This document shows positions 54,319 through 62,969 of a DNA stretch of 64,000 nt, one piece after another. Numbering within the stretch: position 1 is the first letter of the stretch; each line of letters starts with the position of its first letter. Where the stretch lies: the NCBI GenBank assembly GCA_965246835.1, contig CBDFFQ010000001.1, positions 744,001 through 808,000 of the forward strand. The letters are read 5' to 3'. Under the pieces are notes generated by a model. That model saw only the letters and a program-made list of their open reading frames with translations, was not told where the DNA came from and did no database searches. This stretch comes from JANPPS01 sp965246835 (GTDB taxonomy: Bacteria; Pseudomonadota; Alphaproteobacteria; Acetobacterales; Acetobacteraceae). The translations under genes were made by a program, and so were the position numbers.

Positions 54319-56973
54319 TCAACTGATCCGCCCGATCGCCTGCTCCAGCCGCGCCGCTTCTGCCAAGAAGGCCACCACGCGCTCCCGGATCTCCTCCACC
54401 ACCTCCGGCTTCGCGCGCTGCACGAAGTCCGCGTTGTCCAGCTTGCGCTGCGCCTTGTCCGCCTCGCTCAGCGCCTTCTGGCGATCCTTGCTCAGCCGGG
54501 CCCGTTCGGCGTCGAGGTCGATCAGGCCGGCGAGCGGGATCACCACCGTCGCCTCATCCACCACCACCTGCGCCGAACCCGGCGGCAACGCGCCCGGCAA
54601 TTGCCCGATCTCGGTCGCGCGGCCCATGCGGCGGATCACGTCCGACCAGGCGGCGGCGCGGCTTAGCGTCACTTCCGACGCGTCGCGGAGCAGAATGGGC
54701 GCGAGTGCCGAGGGCGGCACGTTCATCTCGCTCCGCACCGTGCGGACCTCGCCGACGAGGCGCACCACCCAGTCCAGCTCGGCCCGGGCCGCCGCCGCGT
54801 CCGACACCGCGACCGGCGCCGGCCACGCCGCACGGATCAGGGTGCAGGGCGCGCCATAGCCCATCTCATGCCACAGATGCTCCGTCACGAACGGCATCGC
54901 AGGATGCAGCAGGCGCAGGATCGTGCCCAGCACATGGGCGGCCGTGGCCTTCACCTCCGCCGCATCCGGCCCGGCCATCGCGGGCTTGGCGAACTCCAGG
55001 AACCAGTCGCAGAAACTACCCCAGGTGAAGCGGTAGGCGGCGGCGGCATACTCGTCGAAGCGATAGGCCTCAAGCGCGGCCGTCGCCTCGGTCACGGCCT
55101 GGTTCGCGGCGTCCAGGATCCAGCGGCACAGCGGGGTGCGGGCGGCGGCCGGGTCGAAAGCCGGGTCGGGTGCCACGCCGTTCATCTCGCAGAACTTGGC
55201 CGCGTTCCAGAGCTTGGTGACGAAACTCCGATAACTCTCGACGCGCGCCGGACCGAGCTTCACGTCCCGCCCCGGGCCCGTCAGCGCACAGACCGTGAAG
55301 CGCAGCGCGTCGGTGCCGTAGGTCGCGATCAAATCCAGCGGGTCGATCACGTTGCCCTTGGACTTGCTCATCTTCTGCCCGCGTTCATCGCGCACGAGGC
55401 CGTGGATATAGACCGTGTGGAACGGCACCTTCTGCTGGAAATGCAGCCCCATCATCATCATGCGGGCGACCCAGAAGAAGATGATGTCGAACCCGGTGAC
55501 CAGCACGTCCCCGGGATAATACCGCGCGAGCTCCGGCGTGGGCTCCGGCCAGCCCAATGTGCTGAACGGCCACAGCGCGGAGCTGAACCAGGTGTCCAGC
55601 ACGTCCGGGTCGCGCTCCAGCGTCTCGTCGCGGCCATAATGGGCGCGGGCTGCGGCGGCGGCCTCGGCCTCCGTGCGCTCCACGAACACGGTGCCGTCCG
55701 GGCCGAACCAGGCCGGGATGCGGTGGCCCCACCAAAGCTGGCGGCTGATGCACCAGGGCTGGATGTCGCGCATCCAGGCGAAGAAGGTGTTTTCCCACTG
55801 TTTCGGCACGAACTGCGTGGCGCCGGTCTCGACGGCCGCGATCGCGGGCTTCGCCAGCTCGGCCGCGTTGCAATACCATTGCGTGGTCAGCAGCGGCTCG
55901 ATCGCGACGCCGGAGCGGTCCCCGTGCGGGACCTGGTGGGTGTGCGGCTCGATCTTCTCCAGCAGCTCCTGCGTTTCGAGTTCTGCCACGATCGCTTTGC
56001 GGGCGATGGCGCGGTCCAGGCCGGCGAGGCCGCGGACGAAATCGGAGCCGGGCTCGATCTCCGCTAGCGTGATGCGCCCCTCCCGATCCAGGACCGACGG
56101 CATCGGCAGGTCATGCCGCCGGCCGACCTCGAAATCGTTGAAATCGTGCGCGGGCGTGATCTTCACGGCGCCGCTGCCCTTGGTGGGATCGGAATACGCA
56201 TCCGCCACGATCGGGATGCGCCGCCCCGTGAGCGGCAGGATGACGTGGCGGCCCACGAGGTCGCGGTAGCGGTCATCATCCGGATGAACGGCGACGGCCG
56301 CGTCCCCCAGCATCGTCTCCGGCCGGGTCGTCGCCACCACGATCATGCCGCCACCCTCGATCGGATACCGGAGGTGCCATAGCGAGCCGCGGACCTCGCG
56401 CGTTTCCACCTCGAGGTCGGAGATCGCGGACTGGAACTTCGGATCCCAGTTCACCAGCCGCCGGTCACGATAGATCAGGCCCTGGCGATGCAGCGTCACG
56501 AACACCTCGCGCACCGCGACCGACAGGCCCTCGTCCATCGTGAACCGCTCCCGCTCCCAATCGAGCGAGGCGCCAAGCCGCCGGAGCTGGTTCGTGATGG
56601 TGCCACCGCTTTCGGCCTTCCACTCCCAGATCTTGGCCTGGAACGCGTCCCGCCCTATCGCCTGCCGCGCCGGCGCCCCGGCTTCGGCCAGCTGGCGTTC
56701 GACCACCATCTGCGTCGCGATCCCGGCATGGTCGGTGCCGGGCATCCATAGCGCGTCCCGCCCTTGCATGCGGCGAAAGCGGATCAGCGCGTCCTGCAAC
56801 GTCATCGTCAGCGCATGGCCCATATGCAGGCTGCCGGTCACATTGGGCGGTGGGATCATGATCGTGAACGGCGACCCGGCGGCACCAGGATCGGCATGGA
56901 ACGCGCCGGACCGCTCCCACCCGGCGTAGATCTCGGTCTCGAGGGCGGCGTGGTCGAAGGATTTGCTGAGCAT
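54319..56973 (-). CDS. valS: valyl-tRNA synthetase
   Basis: This is an 884-residue class I synthetase. The HIGH motif is PPPNVTGSLHMGHALTMTLQ and the KMSKS motif is QKMSKSKGNVIDPLDLI. The editing domain lies between them (WHLRYPIEGGGMIVVATTRP) with the motif GSGAVKITPAHDFNDFEV. The C-terminal coiled coil (DLDAERARLSKDRQKALSEA) completes the normal layout. I start at the ATG at 56973 (MLSKSFDHAALETEIYAGW); the frame to 57072 overlaps the divergent Uma2 gene. It is divergent from that gene with 77 nt between the starts. Confidence 0.97.
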   Translation of the reverse strand: MLSKSFDHAALETEIYAGWERSGAFHADPGAAGSPFTIMIPPPNVTGSLHMGHALTMTLQDALIRFRRMQGRDALWMPGTDHAGIATQMVVERQLAEAGAPARQAIGRDAFQAKIWEWKAESGGTITNQLRRLGASLDWERERFTMDEGLSVAVREVFVTLHRQGLIYRDRRLVNWDPKFQSAISDLEVETREVRGSLWHLRYPIEGGGMIVVATTRPETMLGDAAVAVHPDDDRYRDLVGRHVILPLTGRRIPIVADAYSDPTKGSGAVKITPAHDFNDFEVGRRHDLPMPSVLDREGRITLAEIEPGSDFVRGLAGLDRAIARKAIVAELETQELLEKIEPHTHQVPHGDRSGVAIEPLLTTQWYCNAAELAKPAIAAVETGATQFVPKQWENTFFAWMRDIQPWCISRQLWWGHRIPAWFGPDGTVFVERTEAEAAAAARAHYGRDETLERDPDVLDTWFSSALWPFSTLGWPEPTPELARYYPGDVLVTGFDIIFFWVARMMMMGLHFQQKVPFHTVYIHGLVRDERGQKMSKSKGNVIDPLDLIATYGTDALRFTVCALTGPGRDVKLGPARVESYRSFVTKLWNAAKFCEMNGVAPDPAFDPAAARTPLCRWILDAANQAVTEATAALEAYRFDEYAAAAYRFTWGSFCDWFLEFAKPAMAGPDAAEVKATAAHVLGTILRLLHPAMPFVTEHLWHEMGYGAPCTLIRAAWPAPVAVSDAAAARAELDWVVRLVGEVRTVRSEMNVPPSALAPILLRDASEVTLSRAAAWSDVIRRMGRATEIGQLPGALPPGSAQVVVDEATVVIPLAGLIDLDAERARLSKDRQKALSEADKAQRKLDNADFVQRAKPEVVEEIRERVVAFLAEAARLEQAIGRIS

Positions 56974-57050
56974 GGGCGCGTTACTAAACTGCGCAGCCTG
57001 ACCGCGCCAGAAGCTGGGCTGACCCGCCACGGGCATGATAGGCTTCCTCC

Positions 57051-57683
57051 ATGAACATCGCGCTCCGCACACCGGCGATGACCCGGGACGAGTTCCTGCA
57101 CTGGGTGCAGCGTCAGGAGCTGCGCTACGAGTTCGATGGGTTCCAACCGGTCCCGGTCCACGGGCCCGGCGGTCTGCACGTGGTCGGGATGGGTGGCGCC
57201 AGCCTGAACCACAACCGGATCAGCCAGAACGTATTCTTCGCCCTGCGCCGCCGGCTGGGCGGAAGCCGCTGCGAGGTGATGGGCGCCGACGCCGCGATTG
57301 CCACGTCACGGGACGCCATCCGTTACCCCGACGCGCTCGTGACATGCACCAAGGGACCCGGCACCGACCTGGTCATCCCCGAGCCCGTCATCGTGTTCGA
57401 GGTGCTCAGCCCTAGCTCCAGCCGCACCGACCGCATCGTGAAGACCCGCGAATACCAGCTGGTGCCCTCGATCCGGCGCTACGTCATCCTGGAGTACGCG
57501 AGCGCCGCCGCTTCGGTCTTCTCCCGCAGCGAAGCGCGCGCCGCATGGACCGCCACCACGCTCACGGCGGGCGAAATCCTCGACCTGCCGGAGATCGGCA
57601 TCTCCGTCCCGCTGGCGGAATTGTACGAAAGCGTAGACCTGCCGGAAGATGGACCGGGCGCTACGGCGCCATCTGGCTCGTAA
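57051..57683 (+). CDS. Uma2-family (DUF820) PD-(D/E)XK nuclease-like protein
   Basis: This is a 210-residue protein of the Uma2 family, predicted restriction-endonuclease-like. It begins with TRDEFLHWVQRQELRYEFDG, followed by NHNRISQNVFFALRRRLG. The catalytic pattern is RYPDALVTC (Asp94) and VIVFEVLSPSSSRTDRIVKT (Glu117), with YVILEYAS as the next strand. Uma2 genes are widespread, often mobile, and their substrates are not established. The last 23 nt overlap the popZ-like gene on the opposite strand. Confidence 0.87.
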   Translation: MNIALRTPAMTRDEFLHWVQRQELRYEFDGFQPVPVHGPGGLHVVGMGGASLNHNRISQNVFFALRRRLGGSRCEVMGADAAIATSRDAIRYPDALVTCTKGPGTDLVIPEPVIVFEVLSPSSSRTDRIVKTREYQLVPSIRRYVILEYASAAASVFSRSEARAAWTATTLTAGEILDLPEIGISVPLAELYESVDLPEDGPGATAPSGS

Positions 57684-58233
57684 CCCGCTCGATCTCCGCC
57701 TTGACCAGCCGCTCGACCAAGGGCGGCAGATGGTGGTCCAGCCATTCCTTCAGCAGCGGCCGGATTTCGTCCCGCACCAGATCCTCGATGGTTGGACCGT
57801 TGCGGTGGACGGCGGTGCGCCGATCGGTCGCCAGGGTTCGCAGCAACGTACCGACCGAGGACGCGGCGGCGGCGGCGGCGGCGGGGGCAACCAGGCCGGG
57901 CTCCACAGGCAGCTGGCCCGGCGGCTCCGGTGCGGGCACCGGAAGCGCTGCCAGGGGCGGCAACGCGGGTGGCGGGGCTGGCGGAGGCTGGGCCGGCGGC
58001 GGCTGGGCTGGTTGCGGGGCCGGCTGGGGGGCCGCCACGGGAGGGGGCACCATCATCGAACTGTCGAGCACCAGAACGTCATCTTGAGCCTTTGCTTGCG
58101 GAGCGCTCGCGCCGTCAGGCTCGGCTTTGGCCGGCTCGTCCTCGTTCAGGATGCGCCGGATCGAGGCCAGGATGTCGTCCATCGAGGGATCGGCGGCGCC
58201 GGGCTCCGACGCCTGGGGCGAGGTCGCGCTCAT
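57661..58233 (-). CDS. popZ: DUF2497/PopZ-like polar organising protein
   Basis: This is a 190-residue protein. The N-terminal conserved helix EPSMDDILASIRRILNEDE (here PGAADPSMDDILASIRRILN) binds partner proteins in PopZ. A proline/alanine-rich disordered middle follows (about 60-125). The C-terminal helices TIEDLVRDEIRPLLKEWLDH, then HLPPLVERLVKAEIERV, drive oligomerisation. The layout equals that of PopZ, which gathers chromosome-anchoring and cell-cycle proteins at the pole. The stop overlaps Uma2, and the start overlaps the end of the tolC gene in ATGA form. Confidence 0.88.
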   Translation of the reverse strand: MSATSPQASEPGAADPSMDDILASIRRILNEDEPAKAEPDGASAPQAKAQDDVLVLDSSMMVPPPVAAPQPAPQPAQPPPAQPPPAPPPALPPLAALPVPAPEPPGQLPVEPGLVAPAAAAAAASSVGTLLRTLATDRRTAVHRNGPTIEDLVRDEIRPLLKEWLDHHLPPLVERLVKAEIERVTSQMAP

Positions 58234-59609
58234 CGGCCCGGCTGGTTTACGGCGTAATCGCCGGTGCCGAACAGCTTGCCGCGCACGGCATTGTAGTAGG
58301 CCGTTTCGTCATAGAGCGGCACGTTGAGGTTGAGGTCACGCGCCGTGAGCCGCCCCACCGCCGCCGTCAGCGAATATGACGCATTGACCAAATTCGATAG
58401 GTTCTGCACCAACGTCACCCGCGAGTTCAGCAAGGATTGCTCGGCGTTCAGCACGTCCAGCGTCGTGCGGCTGCCCACGATCGCCTCGCGCTGCACGCCT
58501 TCCAGCGCGATCTGGTTGGCGCGGATCTGGGCGCGGGTGCTTTGGATCGTGGAGCGCGCGGCGGTCAGCGTCTCCCAGGCGGCGGCGGCCTGTTGCGTGG
58601 CCTGCCGCCGCTGATCGTCCACGGCCTTGCGCGCCTGCTGCTGCGTTTGCCGGGCCTGTCGCACGCGGGAATACTCGGCACCGCCCTGGTAGATCGGGAC
58701 GGAGGCGTTGAGCAGCACCTGACCGCCGATCGAGCGCTGGTTCGAAATGGTCGAGTTGTCGTTCCGGCTCGCCTGGGCCTGCACACTCACCTGCGGCATC
58801 AGCTGGGCGAAAGCCGCGTCGATCGCGTCGCGGGAGGCCGCATCGTCGAACAGGGCGGCGATGACGTTGGGGTTGTTCTGGGACGCGAGCTGCGCCGCCT
58901 CATTGCCAGAGCGGACCGGCACCTGCAGCGGCTGCGGTTCGATCAGCTGATCCGGCAGCTGACCGACATAGCGGCGATAGGCGGCGCGGGCGGTTTGAAG
59001 GTTACCCTCACCGGTCTGACGCTGCGCCCGAGCGCCGGCCAGCGCGGCCTCGGCCTGCGCCACGTCGGTTCGGGTGATCTCACCCACGCGGAACCGGTCA
59101 TTGGTGGCTTGGAGCTGCCGGGCCAGAACCTGCTCGTTGTTGATGTTGAGCTGCAGGATCTGCTGCGTCTGGATCACGTTCACGAAGGCGTTGACGGTGT
59201 CGCTGAACACCTGCTGCTCGGTCGCGATCAGGCGGGCACGCTGCCCGAAGACGCGGTTATCGGCCTGGTTGGTGCCCGCCCGCGTGGCGCCGCCGCGATA
59301 GAGCGGTTGGGTCAGCGTCGCCTGTTCGGTGAACACGTCGCGGTTGTTGCGGCGCGTGTTGGTGTTGATCCCGGCGCTCCGCACCGTGCCGTCCCCATAG
59401 CCGACGCCGCCCGAGATCACGATCTGCGGCCGCCAGCCCGACAGCGCCTGCGGCACGCCTTCATCCGTGGCGCGAAGCTGGGCGCGTGCGGATTGCAGGG
59501 TCGGGTTGTTGGAATAGGCCTGGGCCAACGCGTCCTGCAACGTGCGCGGCTGCGCCCAAGCGCCACCGCCGGCCATCGCCATCAGGCAAACCATCACTGC
59601 CACGCGCAT
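58230..59609 (-). CDS. tolC: TolC-family outer-membrane channel protein
   Basis: This is a 459-residue exported protein with signal peptide MRVAVMVCLMAMAGGGAWAQ. Two OEP repeats follow. LQDALAQAYSNNPTLQSARA opens the first, and the strand/helix phrases QPLYRGGATRAGTNQADNRV and SVPIYQGGAEYSRVRQARQT mark the two homologous halves. It forms the trimeric tunnel of type I secretion and efflux systems; its inner-membrane partners are not here. GAGG precedes the ATG at 59609. It precedes popZ, an order also seen in other alphaproteobacteria. Confidence 0.93.
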   Translation of the reverse strand: MRVAVMVCLMAMAGGGAWAQPRTLQDALAQAYSNNPTLQSARAQLRATDEGVPQALSGWRPQIVISGGVGYGDGTVRSAGINTNTRRNNRDVFTEQATLTQPLYRGGATRAGTNQADNRVFGQRARLIATEQQVFSDTVNAFVNVIQTQQILQLNINNEQVLARQLQATNDRFRVGEITRTDVAQAEAALAGARAQRQTGEGNLQTARAAYRRYVGQLPDQLIEPQPLQVPVRSGNEAAQLASQNNPNVIAALFDDAASRDAIDAAFAQLMPQVSVQAQASRNDNSTISNQRSIGGQVLLNASVPIYQGGAEYSRVRQARQTQQQARKAVDDQRRQATQQAAAAWETLTAARSTIQSTRAQIRANQIALEGVQREAIVGSRTTLDVLNAEQSLLNSRVTLVQNLSNLVNASYSLTAAVGRLTARDLNLNVPLYDETAYYNAVRGKLFGTGDYAVNQPGR

Positions 59610-59670
59610 CACGCCGCCTCCGTCATATCGATAGTGTGCCATAGCGAGCGCCGCGAAGCCACTAAACCCC

Positions 59671-60333
59671 TCAGAACTGGAACGACGGCACCGGCGCCAA
59701 TTGCGGCAGCATGGCCGTGTTGGCGTCGAACCCCGCTTGTTCGCGCACCGCCGCGCCGCTCGGCTCCGCCAGCACGCCCTGCCCGCCGCTGCCCGGCTGC
59801 GCCCGCACCGTCACGAGCCGGCCGGCCGGCCGCGCCAGCTGCGACGCGATCGCCTCCGGCACCGTGGTGACGGCGCCTTCGATCATGATGACGTCCCAAG
59901 AGCCGGGCCGGCCTGCCGGCAGCGGTCCCTCGATGATGGTTACACCCGGCGCCGTCTCCGGCAGGATGCGGCGCGCAATCTCCAGCAGCGCCGGGTCATC
60001 CTCGAGCGCCGTGACCACCCCACCGCACGCCGCCATCAGCGCCGCGCCATACCCGGACCCGGCGCCCACCACCAGCACAAGCTCGCCCGGAACGACCCGC
60101 GCCAACTGCGCCAACCGCGCGATCACCATGGGCTGCATCAGCACACGACCGCGGCCGAGCGGCACGTCCTCATCGGCATAGGCGAGGCTCATGACCGCCG
60201 GCGGCACGAAGCGCTCGCGCGGCAGGGTGCGCATGGCGCGTAGAATGCGGGGATCGATGACCTTGTTGGGCCGCACCTGGCCATCGACCATGTTGTCGCG
60301 GGCGGGGCCGTAGTCGCGGGGGGAGATGTCCAT
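59671..60333 (-). CDS. PIMT-like SAM-dependent methyltransferase
   Basis: This is a 220-residue protein of the protein-L-isoaspartate O-methyltransferase family. NMVDGQVRPNKVIDPRILRA and LPRERFVPPAVMSLAYADED resemble the substrate side, LVLVVGAGSGYGAALMAACG is SAM motif I, and DVIMIEGAVTTVPEAIASQL is motif III. This shorter subgroup, found upstream of tolC in many alphaproteobacteria, differs from classical Pcm, and repair activity is not assured. I start at the ATG at 60333; the longer frame runs towards the tRNA. It ends 61 nt before tolC on the same strand. Confidence 0.85.
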   Translation of the reverse strand: MDISPRDYGPARDNMVDGQVRPNKVIDPRILRAMRTLPRERFVPPAVMSLAYADEDVPLGRGRVLMQPMVIARLAQLARVVPGELVLVVGAGSGYGAALMAACGGVVTALEDDPALLEIARRILPETAPGVTIIEGPLPAGRPGSWDVIMIEGAVTTVPEAIASQLARPAGRLVTVRAQPGSGGQGVLAEPSGAAVREQAGFDANTAMLPQLAPVPSFQF

Positions 60334-60397
60334 GCTCTGCCTGTGGTGCGGTGCGGCAGGGTTATAGGTGCGAGGGCGGCCCGGTGCCAAGCGGCGC

Positions 60398-60427
60398 TTG
60401 ACCCCACGCCCGTCCCTGGCCGATACA
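60398..60427 (+). promoter_or_regulatory. candidate promoter of tRNA-Cys
   Basis: TTGACC and GATACA are separated by 18 nt, ending 17 nt before the tRNA. The -35 box is good and the -10 box fair. Confidence 0.45.
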
Positions 60428-60444
60428 CGCGCTCCGCCCACGGG

Positions 60445-60518
60445 GGTCCGGTGGCAGAGTGGTGATGCAGAGGACTGCAAATCCTCGAATGCCGGTTCGA
60501 TTCCGGCCCGGACCTCCA
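60445..60518 (+). tRNA. tRNA-Cys (anticodon GCA), CCA encoded
   Basis: Acceptor GGTCCGG pairs with CCGGACC, followed by discriminator T and CCA. The anticodon stem GAGGA/TCCTC encloses CTGCAAA, giving anticodon GCA. The T arm GCCGGTTCGATTCCGGC is standard. Confidence 0.96.
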
Positions 60519-60547
60519 GGCGCCTCCCGCTATTGGCCCGGCCTGAC

Positions 60548-61615
60548 TTACCGTAGGAAGTCCCTCACGGTCGTATTGATGAATGCCAGGTCATCCGCCT
60601 TGAACCCTGGTGACGCCGCCACGTGGCCCTGCACGCTCGGGATCGTGACGAAGCGGCCATTCGGGATTGCGGCCGCAGCCTCCTTCGCATTCTCGACGGG
60701 ATTATACAGGTCCAGCACGCCCGACATCAGCAGCGCCTTGGCCGTTACTGTCTTCAACGCCGCCAGCGGATCGCCGCCGAACACGGGCCGTGTGTCACCC
60801 ACGTTGTGGCGATCATAGGCCCAGGTCTGCGCGATCCAGTTATTGGCGTCGAAACCGGACTTCACCACCGCGTCTTCCTGCGTCGTGATCCAGGCCTGCA
60901 CCGCCATCGGGTCCGGGAACTGTTCCCGCATCGCTTCCGGCGTCCGCGTGGCCAGCACCTGCAATATGTCGGCCCGCATGCGCCAGCCCTGCTCCGGCTG
61001 AGTCGTGTAGCGGCCGCCCTGGAACGCCGGGTCGAGCATGAGGGCGCGGCGGGTGGCGTGATTGACGGCGATCGACCACGGCGTGGTGCGGGCCATCGGC
61101 GTCAGCGCGATCAGCGCGTCCATCATGCCGGGATGACTGACACCCCATTGCAGCACCTGCATCCCACCCATCGAGGCGCCGGCGACCGCAACGACGTGCT
61201 TGATGCCCATGTGGTCCAGCAGCCGTCGCTGGCTCTCGACCATGTCGCGAATGGAGAAATGCGGGAAGTCGGGGCCGTGCTGTGTCGTGCTGGTGCTGGG
61301 TGACGTGGTGAGGCCGTTGCCGATCGCGTTCGTCTTCACCACGAACAGCTTGTCCGTATCCAGGCCCTTGCCCGGACCGATCAGGAAATCAATCCGATGA
61401 TGGTTGCCGCCGATTGCAGTCACCATCAGCACGGCGTTGCTCTTATCGGCGTTCAGCGTTCCCTCGGTCATGTAGGCGATACTGAAATCGCGGATGATTT
61501 CCCCATTTTCGAGCGCGAAATCGCCCAGCGCCAGGCTCATCAAACCGGGCTCCTGTGCGCGCGCCGGACCGATCAGCATCAGCGCGAGGCCAGCCGCCAT
61601 CCACAAGCACCGCAT
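60548..61615 (-). CDS. exported MetX-like alpha/beta hydrolase
   Basis: This is a 355-residue protein with a signal peptide (RCLWMAAGLALMLIGPARAQ). The body is the homoserine-acetyltransferase type of alpha/beta hydrolase. It shows TAIGGNHHRIDFLIGPGKGL, then KLFVVKTNAIGNGLTTSPST, the nucleophile elbow VAVAGASMGGMQVLQWGVSH, the acid in MSGVLDLYNPVENAKEA, and the histidine in SVQGHVAASPG. True MetX is cytoplasmic, so a periplasmic location suggests a hydrolase or a different acyl transfer. It starts one base after the stop of the other hydrolase gene, so the pair is coupled. Confidence 0.82.
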   Translation of the reverse strand: MRCLWMAAGLALMLIGPARAQEPGLMSLALGDFALENGEIIRDFSIAYMTEGTLNADKSNAVLMVTAIGGNHHRIDFLIGPGKGLDTDKLFVVKTNAIGNGLTTSPSTSTTQHGPDFPHFSIRDMVESQRRLLDHMGIKHVVAVAGASMGGMQVLQWGVSHPGMMDALIALTPMARTTPWSIAVNHATRRALMLDPAFQGGRYTTQPEQGWRMRADILQVLATRTPEAMREQFPDPMAVQAWITTQEDAVVKSGFDANNWIAQTWAYDRHNVGDTRPVFGGDPLAALKTVTAKALLMSGVLDLYNPVENAKEAAAAIPNGRFVTIPSVQGHVAASPGFKADDLAFINTTVRDFLR

Positions 61616-61616
61616 C

Positions 61617-62657
61617 TCAGCGGCCCATGTTCGCGTCGAAGAAGGCCGCAATCTCGTCGAACGCCTCCTTCACCTCGGGCACCCGGTCGTCCCGATAATA
61701 CTGTGCGTGGGACTGCCCCTCGAACACCTGCAACGCCGCCACGACGCCGGCTTGCCGCAGGGCGCGGTGCATGCGGACCGTGTTGCTCAGCAACAAATCC
61801 CGCGTGCCCGAGGTGAGGATCGTGGGCGGGAAGCCCTTCACGTCCCCATAGACCGGGGACAGGAACGGGTCCTTGAGGTCGGCGCCATTGGCGTAGAACC
61901 GGGTCGCGGCGTCACAGAACCCGTCGGCCGAGACCAGCACATTGTCCACCATCGCATTGGTCTGGAACGTGTCGCCCTGCTTCGTCACGTCCGACATCGG
62001 GGTGCCCGGTGCGATCGCCCCCGGCATGGGCAGCCCGTCCCGCTTGGCGCGTAGCATCATCTCGAGCGTGAGCGCCCCACCGGCGGAGCTGCCGAATACG
62101 GAGATATTGCGGGGCGGCACGGTGCGCAGCACGGCCTTATAGATTGTCATCGCGTCATCGAGCGCCGCGGGGTAGAAAGCCTCGGGCGGCATCCGGTAAT
62201 CGACCGCGATTACCTTCATGCGGCCGAACCCAGCCAGGAATAATGCCTCCGGCAAGGCGGCCTCCCGCGGGTTCAGCACGTAGCAGCCGCCATGCACATG
62301 GACCCCGATCCGGTTCCGGTTCGCCTCCGGCATGTCGGACGGTGTGATCGTGTAGATGCGGACGCCGTCGAGAGTGCCGGGCTCGATCGTCACGCGCAGG
62401 CGTTCGGCCATCGCGGGAATGTTGGGCGCGACCGAGGCGGCGATGCTGTCCTGCAGTTGCTTCCATCCCTCCGGCGTGGTGGGCGGCTTATCCCAATTGG
62501 TGCGGAGCGGCTGGGCGATGATGGCCTGCATCTGCGGGCTGACGGTGCCCGGCACCGGCAGGCTTTTCGCCGGGGCGTCCCGCGGCGCCAATGGCTGCGC
62601 CGACGCCGCATGCACGACGGCCACGATCATGGCACCCAAAACCAGGCTGCTCTTCAT
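61617..62657 (-). CDS. exported HSL-type alpha/beta hydrolase (esterase)
   Basis: This is a 346-residue protein with signal peptide (SSLVLGAMIVAVVHAASAQP). The hormone-sensitive-lipase-like fold shows the oxyanion motif VHVHGGCYVLNP (HGGC instead of the usual HGGG), the DYRMPPEAFYPAALDDA block, and the nucleophile SVFGSSAGGALTLEMMLRAK. The acid is in SGTRDLLLSNT and the His in EGQSHAQYYRD. It probably acts on small acyl esters in the periplasm. GGGGA precedes the ATG at 62657; the frame runs upstream through tRNA-Leu, which is not coding. It is the first of a two-hydrolase unit. Confidence 0.86.
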   Translation of the reverse strand: MKSSLVLGAMIVAVVHAASAQPLAPRDAPAKSLPVPGTVSPQMQAIIAQPLRTNWDKPPTTPEGWKQLQDSIAASVAPNIPAMAERLRVTIEPGTLDGVRIYTITPSDMPEANRNRIGVHVHGGCYVLNPREAALPEALFLAGFGRMKVIAVDYRMPPEAFYPAALDDAMTIYKAVLRTVPPRNISVFGSSAGGALTLEMMLRAKRDGLPMPGAIAPGTPMSDVTKQGDTFQTNAMVDNVLVSADGFCDAATRFYANGADLKDPFLSPVYGDVKGFPPTILTSGTRDLLLSNTVRMHRALRQAGVVAALQVFEGQSHAQYYRDDRVPEVKEAFDEIAAFFDANMGR

Positions 62658-62722
62658 CGACGCTTCCCCTGTATTTTGATGGGAGAGTGATCGCGGAAAG
62701 GTAAGCCGTCCAGGGGCCGGTG

Positions 62723-62807
62723 TGGTGCGGGCGGTCGGAATCGAACCGACACTCCTTGCGGAACCGGATTTTGAGTCCGGCGCGTCTACCAGTTCCACCA
62801 CGCCCGC
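62723..62807 (-). tRNA. tRNA-Leu (anticodon CAA), CCA encoded
   Basis: On the minus strand GCGGGCG pairs with CGCCCGC, followed by ACCA. The anticodon stem CCGGA/TCCGG encloses CTCAAAA, giving anticodon CAA. A long variable arm is present. The total is 85 nt with CCA. Confidence 0.96.
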
Positions 62808-62851
62808 ATCCGAAGCCGTCATACGACAGGTCCGCAGCCACTAAAAGGGGT

Positions 62852-62880
62852 TTGCACGCATTCCGCGTCACCGCTATAGA
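62852..62880 (+). promoter_or_regulatory. sigma-70 promoter of tRNA-Asn
   Basis: TTGCAC (62852-62857), 17 nt, TATAGA (62875-62880), ending 13 nt before the first base of the tRNA. Both boxes and the spacing are close to consensus. Confidence 0.75.
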
Positions 62881-62893
62881 GCGGCGCACCTGA

Positions 62894-62969
62894 TCCCGGA
62901 TAGCTCAGCTGGTAGAGCAAGCGACTGTTAATCGCTCGGTCGTTGGTTCGAGTCCAACTCCGGGAGCCA
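62894..62969 (+). tRNA. tRNA-Asn (anticodon GTT), CCA encoded
   Basis: TCCCGGA pairs with TCCGGGA, followed by GCCA. The anticodon stem AGCGA/TCGCT encloses CTGTTAA, giving anticodon GTT. The D arm TAGCTCAGCTGGTAGAGCA is standard. The 3' half overlaps the open frame of phnF on the other strand. Confidence 0.97.
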
